NCBI RefSeq assembly: GCF_932294415.1
Contig: NC_065538.1
Location: forward strand, 12,654,330 to 12,718,329
Length of the DNA stretch: 64,000 bases
Direction: 5' to 3'
DNA from: Quercus robur
Taxonomy: Eukaryota; Streptophyta; Magnoliopsida; Fagales; Fagaceae
Shown: positions 22,664 through 37,806 of the stretch, piece by piece
Layout of the letters: each line of letters starts with the position of its first letter
How positions within the stretch are numbered: position 1 is the stretch's first letter
Position numbers and translations under genes: made by a program
The notes under the pieces: model-generated
Seen by the model: only the letters and a program-made list of their open reading frames with translations
What the model was told of the DNA's origin: nothing
The model's database searches: none

Positions 22664-23804
22664 TCAATATTCATCGTTACCATTATCATAGTTATAGTCA
22701 TCAAAATCCTCTCCATTTTCATAGTGCAATCCATTGCTATATATTCCCGTGTCATCTTCCTGCTCCATGTCTTCAAACCCCTGTCCCGGTTCATCATAGT
22801 TGTCTGTGATGTCCCCATCATGCTCTTTCTCACCGTCACTTTGCCCTGTGGCATCACCATCACCATCATCATTTGATGCTTTGGCTTTTTTATTTGAATC
22901 AGATGGTGGCTGCCAGGATTAATTATAAAAAAAATTATAATAAGTTGGACTAATGTATTTAATTGGTAACTACACGCGCATGCACACACTTCCAGAATCT
23001 TAACATTAAAGTTTGTACAATAAAAATAAGAGAAAACAAACATACATCGTTGGTGAAGAGTGTCTCCAACACATCATAGTTGATTTTCGAACTGAGTCTC
23101 TGTTAACAACACAATCAACACCAGAGGAAAAATAACACATTAGTAGCAAGGATGAGAGAAGCAAAAAAGCAATGAAATTAATAATAGACTTTATACTGGT
23201 AAAAAAGGATTCAAAAAGATTATATGGTTGTCAGGGAAGCTGATAGGACAATACAATTGACAAAGATGATACAGAAAAAATAAAAAATAAAAAACCATAT
23301 TAATTCAGTTGAGCAGAATACCAACATACCGAGTGATTTACACACACACACACAAACACAGTTGTGGTCATCAGTGAAGCTCATGGGAAAACACAATTGA
23401 CAAAGATGATACAGAAAATGATTTTTTTTTTTAATTAAAATTTTAAAAAATATCATATTAATTCAGTTGAGCTGAATAGCAACATACCATGAGATTAAAT
23501 AACGCACACACACAGCTATTTACAATATTTAGTCAATACTCATATGCTTCAAGACTGATCTTTTCATGACTTACCTTCTTGATTAGCATTTGATGAGTTG
23601 CTTCTGCAGCTGTTTGAGCAGGATTGGCATTCGAATCTTGTGTTCGTTTTCGCTCCTAGTTTAATATGAAACCAAAGATATAAAAGTATTACTAGATAAT
23701 AAATGTTTCAAATGAGAATAACTAGGGAAACAAAATTATAATTTCAAAACAATCATAACCTAAATGAAGAAAACATTTTCTCTTACAACTGCAAGCAGTG
23801 CATT

Positions 23805-23835
<31 letters not shown>

Positions 23836-26800
23836 GGGCGTGGGGGGAAGCAAAAAAGCTAAATTTAACAATAGTCAAAACAAGTGCATAAGTTTGAGTC
23901 TTTTTATTTCTCATTTAAAGAGCAGAGTTAGGAGTGTATTGGAATATAACATTTTCCGGGACCCGATAGCGTGATCAACACTAGGTAGAGGTTTATCTAA
24001 ACTCGAAAAAATATATAAGCTACAAATTAAAGCCAAAAACATATCACAAACAAGAATTGATCCCAGCAATAGTATTTGGATTTTGGAAGATGAAACCTTT
24101 ACTACAAGGCATGAAATTTGTACATAAATAACTAATGAAATCCTTTGGACAAATTTTACTTGACTCCCTCTGCCATTTAAAAACTAATTTAAATAGCCAA
24201 CTTCACCCATATTTTTCCCACAAAAAAGTTCTTGTCCTCCTTGCATCTAGAAGCCCAGGTTTTCACTGATATAACTTATAAGTTACCTTTAAAAATATAA
24301 AATATAAAATTTATTTTAAAATAAAATAAAACAAAAACAAAGTGCAATAAGTTGCATGTAAATAACACCTTTCTTGACTTGGCCACAGCTGCTGCAGCTG
24401 CTGCAGCAAATTCATGCGCAGCTCGTAATTCATCAGAACAATTCTCTAAGTCTACCTGACTAGCTTCCATCTTAGCAGCAGCTGCTGCTGCTTGTTCCTA
24501 AAAAGCATACCGATGCAGTATATTATATAAACCTTTAAGGGCAAAATATTGTCAGAATATGTATATTTTCTGTTCACCAAAAACTCAATTCAAAGTTGCA
24601 ATGAAATCTTAACCTCAAGATACTCTTTGTTCATTTCTTCCCATATAATTGTCTTATAACGTGTCTCCTCATCATTATTCAGGTAGCCATCAACCTAGCA
24701 ACACACAAATCAAGTAACAAACACAGTTAAAATTAAATGAATGAAAATAAAGTATTATCATGCATAGTATAGAGCTTTATAAGAATGCAACCTGAACCAA
24801 CCCAATGAATTCAGTTGTTGAGAATTTCAAATATTGAGATTTGCCAATTCTTGGGAGTTCAAACTCACAACAATTAAAATTCCCAAGAATGATATGCGAT
24901 TTTTTGTATGTGTCGAAAATTACAAAGCGGGCTTATACACTTACAAAAGCCCTCCTGGAAAAGCCCAAGTCTGCAGAACCCCAGAAATATTGAATCTAAG
25001 TCTCCATATACCTAGCAATGGGCCACTATTATTTTATTTTTTAAAAAAGTCACTTTCTTTTTTTTTTTGGATAGGTAACAAAAAAAAATTTTATTAATAA
25101 AGAAACCAACCCGAGTACATTGGGGATGCATTATGGGGGCATAAATCAAGAGCCAAAATTACAACAATCAAGAAAAATGCAACAGAGACACACTCCAAGC
25201 AAGGAGAGTATGTAGGAAAGAAGACTTAATCTCTAGCAAAGACCGTTCACATCTCTCAAACATCTAGCCTCCAAATACACCACATCAAGCAATGCGGCAC
25301 AAGTCTCCACAAGTCTATATTGCAATGTCGCCTGAACTTACCTTGCCAAGTCTCAAACAACTCAATTACCTTTATGTGGCATAACTCAATGAATTCCAAA
25401 CAAACAAAACACCAAAGACCACGACTCAAATGCAACAGGGCAATGAAGAAGAAGATGATCCACCGACTCCCCACACCTCTTACACATATAACACCAGTCA
25501 AGAACAATAATACGCCTTTTGCGAAAGTTATCTGTTATAAGGATCTTACCTAAGGAAGCAGACCATGAAAAGAAAGCTACCCTTGGAGGAACCTTCAATT
25601 GCCACACCATTCTCCAAGGGAAAGAAGGAAGAGTAGGATGGTAGAAAGAAAGATAAAAAGTCAATCTATTATTATCTCTACAACCCCATTCAACAAAAAA
25701 TTAGAATCAAGATGAGCTTGCATAAATCCTCAAGAGTCCATCAGGAGATGCATAATATCTCACCCATCTTTCTTGAACAAATTGACATCCCTTCTGTTCA
25801 TTTATTTATTTATTGATAAGTATCCTTTCTATCACTAATTTAGCATCACCTTCTATTAGACCCTGCTTGCAGCCCATGTTAAGCACCAACTCCAGAGCCC
25901 ATCTCACTGCCAGGGCCATGGCAGCTGCTGAATACAATATAGTGTTCTCCAACCAAGTTTTTAAACCTTCCCCTGCGCTATTCCTTGCTACAGCTGCTAC
26001 ACAAGCAATACCTTCATCACAAGCAGCATCCACATTAAAATTTAGCCACTGTTCAGGAGGGCATAGCATTCCTAACTTGGTATCACTTGACTAAGAATCA
26101 CCATCTCTGGTTTTTGGTACTTCCTGGCACTCATGGTAAAAGTATGATGTAAACTCCAAGCAAAACCTCTGGTCAACCTAACCTCCTCCAAATAAAACTG
26201 AATTACTCAGCTTCCACAGAACATCAATGGTAACAGCAGTAATCAAGGAAGAATGATCTGCAGTCATTTGGTCCTGCCACAAATCATCAGGAGCATAATT
26301 ACTGAACATTGATCCCAAGAAGATCTGAACACCATCCAACTTCAAAGCCGAACCAAACCAAGGTGGCCTCACTTCTTAAAACCTCAAAAACAAATGAGTT
26401 TTTTTTTCCATTCCACACAAACCTCACACCTCTCCTTCACCAATCAAGTTTTTAGCTAATCTGCTTGCTAATGGTAAAAAAACCAGCTGCAACCCTCCAC
26501 AAAAACATTATGGATAATTTTAAAATGACAAAAAAACCCTGGAACGGTGAAACATATTTTTGGCCAAACTATCACCCCTTTTTGCTTTCTAGAATTCACT
26601 CAATGCACATGTTTGTTCAATGAAAATTCAAATTTTTGATAAGTAATGAGAAAATTTTATTAGAATTATCAATGAAAATTCAAATTTACATGTACTATTT
26701 GTAATTTAGCAATTCTCACAAAGATTTAGATATACCAGAATTGGCAATTCATATCTAAGTGATGGGAGTTATAGAATTCTCATGTTTCATGAGAAATAAA

Positions 26801-29800
26801 ATGCTAATTGGAATTGTAATTGTTGGCAATTTTGTCAAATGTATAACTAAACTTTCACAACTTCCTAAGAATTGAAAATTCCCCTTCTAAATTCAACATA
26901 CCCTTACAAAATATTTATTACGTCACTGCCAATGAGCTCTATCTTAAATGCCAATTGTAAAAACAAGGTAAAGGATAAGTTCTTCGTTGAAAACCCTCTA
27001 AATGCATACATAATTACCAATAAAAAAATATTTTCCTCTCCTATAGCTAGTTAAAATATCATAGAAGGCATGTATTGAAGACGTATTATTATTTTTGTAA
27101 GTATTAAAAACTTTACTGAAGAATCAGTGGAAAAGTAACTTCCAGAAAATTATAATATACAGGTCAAAAAGGATAATAAAAGTGCAGCTCTCCTTCCCCC
27201 CACACATAAGACAAATAAGTACAGCATTTAAAATCTGACAAGTTCCAATGCACCCCAAATAATGACAATTGACAACACCGACAAGAAGGTGCAGACACCA
27301 AATATAGACTCTTGATCACACTTGTTTTTGGGCACTGAAACAAGGATATGGTCCACCTGGTAACTTTGTCAATGGAAAATGGAGGCCTACAGCCAATTAG
27401 ATCCGATTGATTTATTAGATCATATTTCATTTTTTGAAATTACATCTATTTCCTTTCATTTTTGTATTTAATGAAATTGGTTGAGTTATTTCCTTTCCTT
27501 CCTTGATGTAACTGGGGAACCCTATTTAAAGACCTCAGAATTCAGTATTGGTACATTTTGACTTGAGTAACAAAGCTTTTATTGTAATTTTCTTTCAATG
27601 GCTTGGTGCTGAGTCTGCTGACTCTGGGCAACCCCAAGCCTCAGAATTTAGTGTTGGTACACCCTTAATTTTTTTTTTTTTTTGGGTAGTTCTCTCTTTT
27701 TAATAAGTAATAAAATTTATTGATATAAAAAAAGGGATGCCCTAGTACACAAGAAGTGTACAGGGGTCAACAAATCAAGAACAAAAATTACATAAATCAA
27801 GTAAATCAAGAAAAGAAAAAAAATGATTGGTTTCGCAAAGTTGACAACCAATCCAATAAGGTTCTAAAGAAAAATAACTTGATAATTTACCTCCAACTGA
27901 GAATGGAGACCGTATGAGATGGAAATTAACAAAGAATGGGGATTTTGATATCCGCTCGTTTTATAATAAACTATGAGCTCCCTTGCCTATTATCTTTCCT
28001 TGGAAAGGTATTTGGAAGGTTAAAGCTCCTTGGCGTGTTTCTTTCTTTGTTTGGACCACCATATGGGACAAGATTCTTACAAACGACAATCTGCGGGGTA
28101 GAGGGTTTGATTTTGTTGACTGGAGCATTATGTGTCGTTGTAATGGGGAGACGGTGGATCATTTGCTACTTCATTGTGAAAAGGCTTATCGGTTGTGGAG
28201 TTTAGTTTTTAGATCTTTTGGGATTTCATGGGTCTTGCCAAGATTGATTGCAAATACTCTTTTTGATTGGTGGAATTGGTTGGGAAAGCATTTGTCTAGC
28301 GTATGGAATTTGGTTCCGTTGTGCTTAATGTGGTGTATTTAGAGGGAGTGAAATTGGCGGACGTTTTGAGGACATGGAAAGCATTGACGACTAGTTGCTT
28401 GCTTCTTTTAGTGGCTCCCTTTTCGACTGGTCTAGGGCTTGGAGACTCACCTCTAGTGATTCTCTCCCCATGTTTCCTAGTTCTCTCTTTTGTAATTAGT
28501 ATTCTCTTTGTTTTTTCTTTTCTCTTTCTGTAATATTTGATATGCCTTATGCCATTATGCATGAGGTAGTTTTTTGAATATACATATTTATTACTTATCA
28601 AAAAAGAAAAATAACTTGAGGTTTGGCATGGATCTCTCATTATCTGTTCCCCCCATGCAGCCTCCTTGAAATTGCTATGGGCTGCATCACCACACCTCCT
28701 TCAACAAACCACAGTGCAAAAGATGGATATCTACAATCTCACCACCATTTTTACACATGCAACGCCAAACTACAATAAATTCTCTCCCCCTAAGGTTGTT
28801 AACTGTCAAAATACTACCCAAAGTGTATGTCCACCAAAAGGTTCCTCATATGGCAACTGCTGAAAGTACATAAAAGGAAAATATTTGTCTAATATTCAGA
28901 TCTCATTTGATAAGCTTTTGTGAAGTATGTGCACCTCCCATGAGACCAAAATATTCTTATAATAAAGCACAAAAATAAATGGCTGATGCAATATTCATAC
29001 CTCAACATCATCAATATCAGAAAGTCCATCTGATTCATCATCTGTGATGGAACTCGCATCCTTAGATTTCTGAAATTTATCAGAAACACCATCTACTTCA
29101 ATCTGATCTCCAGTGGCAGATGCTGAAATTGAGTATTAATACAATTGCTTGCAGATATATTGTATAAAAATACAGGGATAAAACCTTTCCTGTAACAATA
29201 TTTTCAAATAACACTTACAATTACTTCCATTCTCCCTTTGGTTCAATTGTTCATTCTCATTTTCCTTTTGGCTGCTTTCAGTGAAATCCCTTTGGTTCAA
29301 TTGTTCATTCTCAGTTGCCTTTTGACTGTTTTCAGTGAAGGACTTGACTTTCTCAACCTAAAGAATACCAGACAAAAAAGAAACAAAACTTAAATATGCA
29401 TGGGAATACTAGGCAAAGAAGTTGACAAATCCTGGGAATCAGCAATACACTAGAAGAAACGACAGATAAAAATACACCAATACTGCTTACTTTTCTTTTC
29501 TACTTTCGTTTTTTTTTTTTTTTTTTTTAATTATTATTATTATTGAACCAAACTAGGGATCACAGTAAATATCCATGCCCTTGCTTTTTTCTAATAAAAA
29601 ATTACCTCCTAACTTCAATACTTGTCAAGAGAAAAATACAAACCAATAAGGAAGTTTTTTTAGAGGAAGTTGGCATGCCGAAATAGGACTGACATTCAGT
29701 TACCTGTTCAATGTTTTCACTCTCTTGCTGAGGCACAGTTGATTCATCTGCATTATTAGTAGATTCCATGGCTATTCTCTCTTTTTCAGCACGCTGGAAA

Positions 29801-32800
29801 GCAGGAGGTTCTGACCCACCATGTAGTCCCCCGGAAAGTTTAACAAACTATAGCAACCAAAAACAACCATGAACACAGAAGTAAAACACATTGAAGAAAA
29901 TAGCCAAATGAAAAAAAGAAAAAGAGAGAGAGAGAGAGAAGTTACAGCGTCATAGCAAGTTCTACAAAGTCCATGGGCAAAATGAGGTGCCCCACTATTT
30001 TTATGTTCACAAAGCACTTCCCCCGACTTTTGGGACACACCAACTGATGGTACGCTCTCCTTAAGCTCTACAGCATTATTGGTTAACTCCTCAATCTATT
30101 TAAAAAGAAATTTACAAGACAAGCTATCAACATCATATCATAAGAGAATCAAGTTCTTGATTTCACAACATTGTATCTAAATAATGTTGTTAGACCCAAC
30201 TTCTTGTTCTAGCTTTAATATAATCTTAAATCAATTTATTGTCATTACAAAGAATTAAATGTGTGCTAGTTAATGCATTTAACATTAACACCAATCAAGT
30301 ATTTGAGGGAATATGAACAACTTACTAACCATGTTAAAAGAATTTATTAAGCAATTGAGTACATTGATATTAACTAACAAAAGGAAGAACAAAAAGCACA
30401 TTATTTAAAGAAAGTAGCCACAAAGTATCAGCCATGAACTGAAATAAGTTATCTCTAGCTTCAAACAAGCACTTTATTTGAAAGTGAAGAATAAATATCA
30501 CACAGAAGTTTAGGATATATATTGGCAAAGCATTATTACTTAATGTATCAAATGAGTGGAACAAAACCAAATGGAAATGAAGTTTACAAATTGCATTCTT
30601 TTTTTTTTTTAAATAAGTAATAGGAATTTTATTGAAATAGATGAATTTTTTTTTTGGTGATAGGAATTTTATTGAAATAGATGAACATTGTGTTCACAAT
30701 AATAAACACTCTGAAATGAAACAAATACATATAACTCAAGAACTAAAGCTTGCAAATTGTAGAAAATCATAAATGGAGATACATTGAGTAAAACCCCATA
30801 TACGAGCCCATTAAAACAAAGTCCCAAATAGAAGAAACTTTAAGAGATCTAGAGGTCTCTCATTATCTTCAAAGGTATATTGGTAATGTGTTCCTACCAA
30901 AGTAACCACATACGACATGCTCAAATCTTGGAACCATATTTAAGATATTTGACAAGTATTTCCCAAACCAATTCCTCCATGCAAAAAGAAGAGAAGCCAC
31001 CGTCTTTGGCATCACCCACTGGATCTCAAAAACCAAAAAACCTTCGCTCCATAAAACATGAGATAACTCACAGTGGATCAATAGATGGTCCACAGTTTCC
31101 CCCTTGCAATGACACAAGCAACACCAATTAACTAAGGGCCAACTTTTCTTAACCATATTATTAATCATAAGTATCACACCCCAAGCTGCTGTCCATAAAA
31201 AGAAAAACACCATTTTAGTCACCTTTACACACTAAATGCTCTTCCTAGGAAAAACATCAGTAAGAGGACTAGACAACAAATAATAATAAGAGCCCACATA
31301 ACACACCATATCGAGTCAACTTCCAAGTCAGGTTATCATTCCCCTCACTCCTTGGCATATTAGAATAAAGAAGCTCAAAAAAAGAACATACACCCTCCAA
31401 TTCTCAATCATAAAAACTAAATGAAATTGTAAATTTCAGCTCCTACTTCTCCCTTCTGATGCAAGCTTCTTTAGACAGAGAACATGCAAACAGATCTAGA
31501 AAGATCCTTTAGAGGAACATGCCTGCTCCAAGGATCATGCCAGATTTGAATACAATGACCCTCTCCTGCAATATACACTACCTGTAGAAACTCTCTGCAC
31601 CTGCTCTAATACCCTTCCACATCCCACACCCATAAGTCCCTCTTACACCTCTAGAGCACCAGTCTCCATTAGCCATACCATATTTGGTTGCTATAACCTG
31701 ATACCATAATTTGTCACTTTCCTTCCTGAAGCGCCATAACCACTTTCCAAGGAGAGCTTGGTTAAACAACCCAATCCTCTGAATCCCCAACCCACCTACC
31801 TCCACCGGCAAACTAACCTTATTCCAAGCCACTAAATGATATTTAAAAACTTCCTCAGAAGTCCCCTAAAGGAAATTCCTCTAAATCCTTTCCAGTCTAG
31901 CTACCAAAGCTTGAGGAATAATGAACAAGGATAATAAAAAATAAATAAAAAAAAAAAAAAAAGGGAGTAAGGTACAAATTAGATTCATAGTTGAACATAT
32001 TAAATATAAACTGAGAAGTTTATGCAATTATATACATCAACAAATAGTCAGTATTATGATAATTTCTTTTAATTGATAAGTATTACACCAGCCAATGGAT
32101 TTTGAATCAAGACCTAATTATCCACCCAATCATATCATTACATCTCATAGCATGTGTCAAAAGTAACAACTGCAAAAGTATAACAACTACAGAAGTAACA
32201 GACACATTTTAATCATGAGTTTAACAAAGTGTGCATGCATCACATCCTAATAGAAATGGAACATACCGTCAAGCTCCCCGAATCTGTATTCTCAAATTCA
32301 ATCAATCGTTTTGTCAACGTCATTTCACAAATATGTACAATTTTTACCTAGTGAAAAGAGAATCCATCAGACATTGTATGAAAAGTGGTTCGCACATCAA
32401 GAAAATTGTTGACATAGATTATTAAATGCCATATAGAAGTGGGCAATATCTAATTAAAGATAAGTGGAAAAGACTTTTAAGAATGAAGTAATTCATTATT
32501 CATTATAATCAAGTTTTTCAATGTTAACTAATAACAAATTGCACATAACTTCCAGAAAATCAAGATAGTTTTTTTTTTTTATAATGTATGGAACCTTTCT
32601 AAAGAAGAGCCCTTTGGACTCACCTCTAGCCATTCAGTTAAGCTAAAAATAACATTCTAATGAAATAAAATCGTTAAAAATAATGCTTCTAAAAATATTA
32701 GAAGTACAAGAAGACATGAACGGTAAATGGTAAGGCAATGTAGCTTAACAATGTTTAAGAATTTACAATATAACATAGATAGTGAAATGGTTATCACAAA

Positions 32801-35800
32801 AATCTAGACATATGACATGGTTAAAAGTGTACCTTAGTGATGTTATTATCACATACATTACAAATTGTTAGGCACATTTGGTACACCAGAAAGATGATTA
32901 CATAGGCATAAGAATGAGCATTGCCGGGAATACAAGATGTAGAGATAGTAAACAATTCTTATTTATTTGTTTAGTGATAACATACGAATACAACCTTGAA
33001 TCTATATTTCACAATTTAGTAAAACATGATAAGAATGTGAAATAAAATCATATTCTAGTCAAATTTCCTAAAATACCTTTAAAAGAAAATATTTAAACAT
33101 AGTGGAAAAGAAGTTTGGACAACAATGGATGTCCTAAGCGTATATCATGGAAATTCTTGCTAGGAATAGCATCATACAAATCAAAGATGGGTGGACTTAC
33201 AGAAAAGAAACCCAAAAATCTAAACACTTGGATTTGAATTATGCAGAAAGATCACTTATAGTGCTGACAAACAGTTTACATGGTTTAGCATTTGGCTTAC
33301 TTGCTAACAGAAAATTTAGTAACAATACTGATGGCTACTTCACCAGTATAAACCTAAGTCCCATTGCACCCAATTTGGTCTTTTGTTCTCTGTTCTCTTT
33401 TGAATATAAAACATCAAGTAAAACTATCAGTCACAAAAGAAACAAACTCTTTCTTCCGTTGACAAAAAATGGGGATTTTACTATCTGCTCATATTATCAT
33501 AAGTTTCATGACTCTTCTTCCGTTGGTTTTCCATGGAAAGACATTTGGAAGGTTAAGGCACCCCGACATGTCTCTTTCTTTGTTTGGCAGCCGCATGGGA
33601 TAGGATCATAACGGGAGATAACTTGCGGCTTAGGGGCTTTAACTTCGTTAACTGGTGCATTATGTGTTGCTGCTGTGGTGAGACAATGGATCATTTGTTG
33701 TTACATTGTGAAAAGACTTATCGGCTATGGTGCTTTGTCTTTAGGATTTTTGGGATTTCATGGGTTCCCTCACGTACTGTATCAGATTTTCTATTTAGTT
33801 GGTGGAATTGGTTGGGGAAGCATTCATCTTACATTTAGAACTTAGTTCCGTTGTGTTTAATGTGGTGTATTTGGAGGGAACGCAATTGACGGGCGTTTGA
33901 GGATTTGGATAGATCTGAGGACCAACTGCTTGCTCTCTTTTCTAGTTCCCTTTTTGATTGGGCTAGGGCTAGGGCTTAGGGACTCACATCTAGTGACTCT
34001 CTTCCTCTATTCCTTAGCTCTCTTCTTCTTTGTAATTAATGCCTTTTTATGTTTTTGCTTTTCCATCTTTTTTGTACTTTTGATATGCTGGTGCTAATTT
34101 GCATCTAGCAGTTTTTTTAATATACTTTTTTCTTACCTATCAAAAAAAAAAAAAAAAAAAAAGCACTCTTATAAAACCTCTGATCAACTTAATTCAACTC
34201 AAGTAGTAGCAGTAGCAGTTGTAGTAATTGTTATGAGCAATATTGTATTGTGGGGTAATTACATTCCCCTCCCTTGAGGTTTGGGGGAATGACACTCCAC
34301 CCCAAACCTAAAGGGAAAAAAAACACTTTCCTCTCTTGAGGTTTGAAGAAATTAACACTCTTCTCTGTTTTGTTTATATTAGTAATGAAATATTCTAAAT
34401 TTTTATAAGAATCTCTTTACAAAAATTTAATCATGGTTAGTTAAAAAATAACTAATAAATTTAGAATAAAAATTCAAAAATTATCAAGCACCAAAACACT
34501 TGCAACAGCAAATCTCTCCATAACCCATTTAAAATAAAATAAAATAAAAAATAAGCAAGATTATTATCATATAGTTGTCCATTAACAATTTTTTTCAATT
34601 TTACTATATAAAAATTTTAAGAAATTGATATAAATTCTATAAAATTTGAACTTACAAATTGTGCAATTGCAATATCTACTTTAGCTAATAAGCAAAATAA
34701 ATTACTATTTTGAGTTTATTACCTTTAATTTATTATATGTTATGTAAATTTTATTAGAAATTATAATATTATTATATTTGAAAAATGAGCACTTCACTGT
34801 AGTCAGGCGTGCACTAGAGCTTTGCGCCTAGGCTCCAAGAGGCTTGTGCACTTAAGTGCACTTGACACTTTTACCAACACTGTCTAGCACAGATATCATT
34901 ACTTATTCTTCTGATTGGTCTGCTTTGATTGCCACAGCTACAAGTCATGTTAACACTTAAAACAAAGACTGGAGGTCAAGGTAATAGAGGCTGTGATCAC
35001 CAGGGAGGCCAAGGTAGATGAGAGGGACCCACTCACAAATGTTTTCATTGTCAGGGGGTGAAAATCAAACTGTTGATTCATTGGATTCTCCCTTTCACTA
35101 TCGATATCATCTTGATCATCATTCTCTTAAAACTTTGAAGTCATTAGTACACCATCCTGTCATCAAATTGAGACCTTGCCATCTAATGCTTGTCAGTTAA
35201 GTAAGCATCATAGGGCATCCTTGTCTAGGCAAGAGAATCTACTTCCCCTTCCAACATAGCGTTCCATGAGTGAAGCAAACATATAGAGTTGGATTGTCAT
35301 CTTGTTCAAGCAAGTGTGAAAAAGTGTAGTTGCTACTTTGCATGTCTCTATAGGGATCCAAGCTACTGATATGTTCACAAAACCACCGTGCAAGGCTGGT
35401 TTAGATTTATTATGTAACAAGCCGGGATTGGGGAAGATAAGAGATGTTGGCTACCTTGTAAGAGTAAGGGGTTTATGGTTAGTGCGTACTACCATCTTCT
35501 AGTTGGCCGTAGTGAGCAGTTTTTCCCTTGGAATAGCATTTGAAAGCAGAAGATTCCTTCTAAAGTGGCTTTCTTTGTATGGACTGCTGCCTTGGGGAAA
35601 TTTTTTTTCTTTTTTTTTATAAGTAAGAATGATATATATACGAAAGGCTACTCTATGCATGAAGAACATAGATCAAACCTAGAAAATACAAGAAGAGGAA
35701 AACAGAGAAAAACATAAAAGAAACCCAAACAACAGAAGAATTACAAAAGAGAAAGGAAGCTAAGAAAAGAAGGGAGGGAATCACTAGATGTGAGTCCCCA

Positions 35801-37767
35801 CACCCGAAACCAATCAAAAAGAGTTCCACAAAAAGAGTTCCACTAAAAGAAGCAAGCATCTGATCACTGGAACTATCCAAATCCTCAAAAGTCAATGGCG
35901 ACACATAATGCACCAATCCACAAAATTTAATCTCCTTAATCTCAAGTTATCACCTGTTAGGATCTTATTCCAAGCTACACACCAAACAAAAAAAGAAACT
36001 TGCCTAGGGGCCTTTGCTCTCCAAATAGCTTTCCAAGGAAAGACAATTGAGGGAGAATCCCTTAATTTGTTATAATATGATCGGATATCAAAAACCCCAT
36101 TAAGCTTCAATTTCCATCTCATCCGATCTCCAACATCCATAGGAGGAGTATTGGCTCCCAATATACGAATAAAATGCAGCCCTTCATCCATCTCCCAATC
36201 ATTAAAATCTCTAAGAAAACATACATCCCAAATTGACAATCTAAGGAAAAGAAAGGTATGCCATTTGGATTGGTGTTATATGTGCAAGTGTAATAGTGAA
36301 ATTGTTGACAATTGACAATTGACCATCTAAGGAAAAGAAAGGTATGCATTTTGGATTGGTGTTATATGTGCAAGTGTAGCAGTGAAACTGTTGACCATCT
36401 ATTCCTTCATTGTTCGGTTGCTTTGGAGTTGTGGGATATGGTTTTTGGTTTATTTGGAGTTTGTTGGGTTATACCAATCTCTGTGTTGAGCTTCTTGCTT
36501 GCTGGCAAGGTCGATTTGGTCGCCATCGTAATGGAGATATATGGATTGTTGTTCCTCATTGTTTGGTGTGGTGTATTTGGAAGGAAAGAAATAGTAGGTA
36601 TTTTGAAGACAACGAGCTTTCTATGCCTGATCTCAAGTTTCCATTTTCAGAACCTTGTTGGACTGGTTCTCAATGTGGAGAAACCAACCTTTTTCTTCAA
36701 GTTTGGATTTACTTGATTCATGTAATTTTAGTATTTGATATGTACACCCCTGAATACACCCTGTGTACTTAGGTTTCTCTTTTTTTTTTTTTTTATATCA
36801 ATAAATCTTTATTACTTATCAAAAAAATAAAAATTATGTAACAAGCCAAGACTATATGATTTATATGTTCCAACTTGAAGGAAAGTGTTACAAGTAATAT
36901 TGTATTAGTAGTGAGGGAACTTTAGCCATTTTGTATTTAATCATTAATACTATAAATGATACATGTGTACTATGGTTAACAAATGAATTAACCCTAAGCA
37001 TTTTATTTCCATGACAGATCCATGGAGGCTACCACACACTTATAAACCCAAGTCCCATTACACCCAAATTGATCTTATGTTATCACCTCTCTTTTGTATA
37101 AATGTCAGTTACAAAAGAATAAAACTCTAATTAAAATTTGATTACAATACACTCATGCAAGCAAAACTAGATCTCTAACTAACAATGCATCAATTTGCAC
37201 ACAAGAGAGCAAATTACAGAAGTAGGAGTAGGTAGGTTGGACTCACAATGTCAGTCTTCGAAAAGCTGTACCCATGTGAAAGAGCAGAGATATATAATGC
37301 TGCACCACAGAGCCCACTAGGTTTTCTGCCAGTCTGTAAATGATATAAAGTTTTTTTTTTTTTTTTTATTGTTGAAGTAAATGATATAAAGATAAAGTAA
37401 GTTTCCCGGTAATTAATATATATATATTACCTGCATCCAGTCTCTTTTCATTCTGGCAATGAGGTATAATGCAGTTTGAGACACCTTCATATTTCTTTGC
37501 TTTAATAATTCTACAAGGAAAAAAACATGCTACATCAGTTAATAGCTTCATCAACTCCAACCATTCATTATAATGTCCATTTCTCAATATCCTCCAATTT
37601 CTGTTTCCATCTTTCCGCAAGTGACTCATCAACAGAATTTTTTTTTTTTTTAATTTATCACACGAGTATTAGAGAATTCTGGCAGCCAACTGATATTCGT
37701 ATAATTCCGTCAGAACAATTATTTATTTCTATTTAAAAGCACCCTATCTCTCTTTTTTATCCTTATG

Positions 37768-37806
<39 letters not shown>

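Larger units (their letters stand above)
34880..36895 (+). mobile_element. Ty1/copia relic, interrupted by nested LINEs
   Basis: 35018-35200 keeps a scrambled gag/pre-integrase stretch (HKCFHCQG, then [16 protein letters not shown]). 35270-35408 resembles the copia pol end (DCHLVQ, then VATLHVS-like). After the LINE block the pol end resumes at 36848 (tail of the NK.GL pattern), followed by polypurine GAAGGAAAG and a probable 3' LTR start TGTTACAAGTAATATTG at about 36889. It is heavily mutated. Confidence 0.6.

Noticed and set aside
22327-23043. 238-codon minus-strand frame as one gene
   Set aside because: It runs through an intron and the wrong frame of BRF1 exon 19; the true reading is the acidic C-terminus. 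Only the part past the stop is kept as a finding.
24369-24497. Alanine-rich GCN repeats as a simple microsatellite artefact
   Set aside because: They lie in BRF1 exon 16 with exact splice borders and in frame, between conserved YLEEQ and the later Lys/Arg-rich part.
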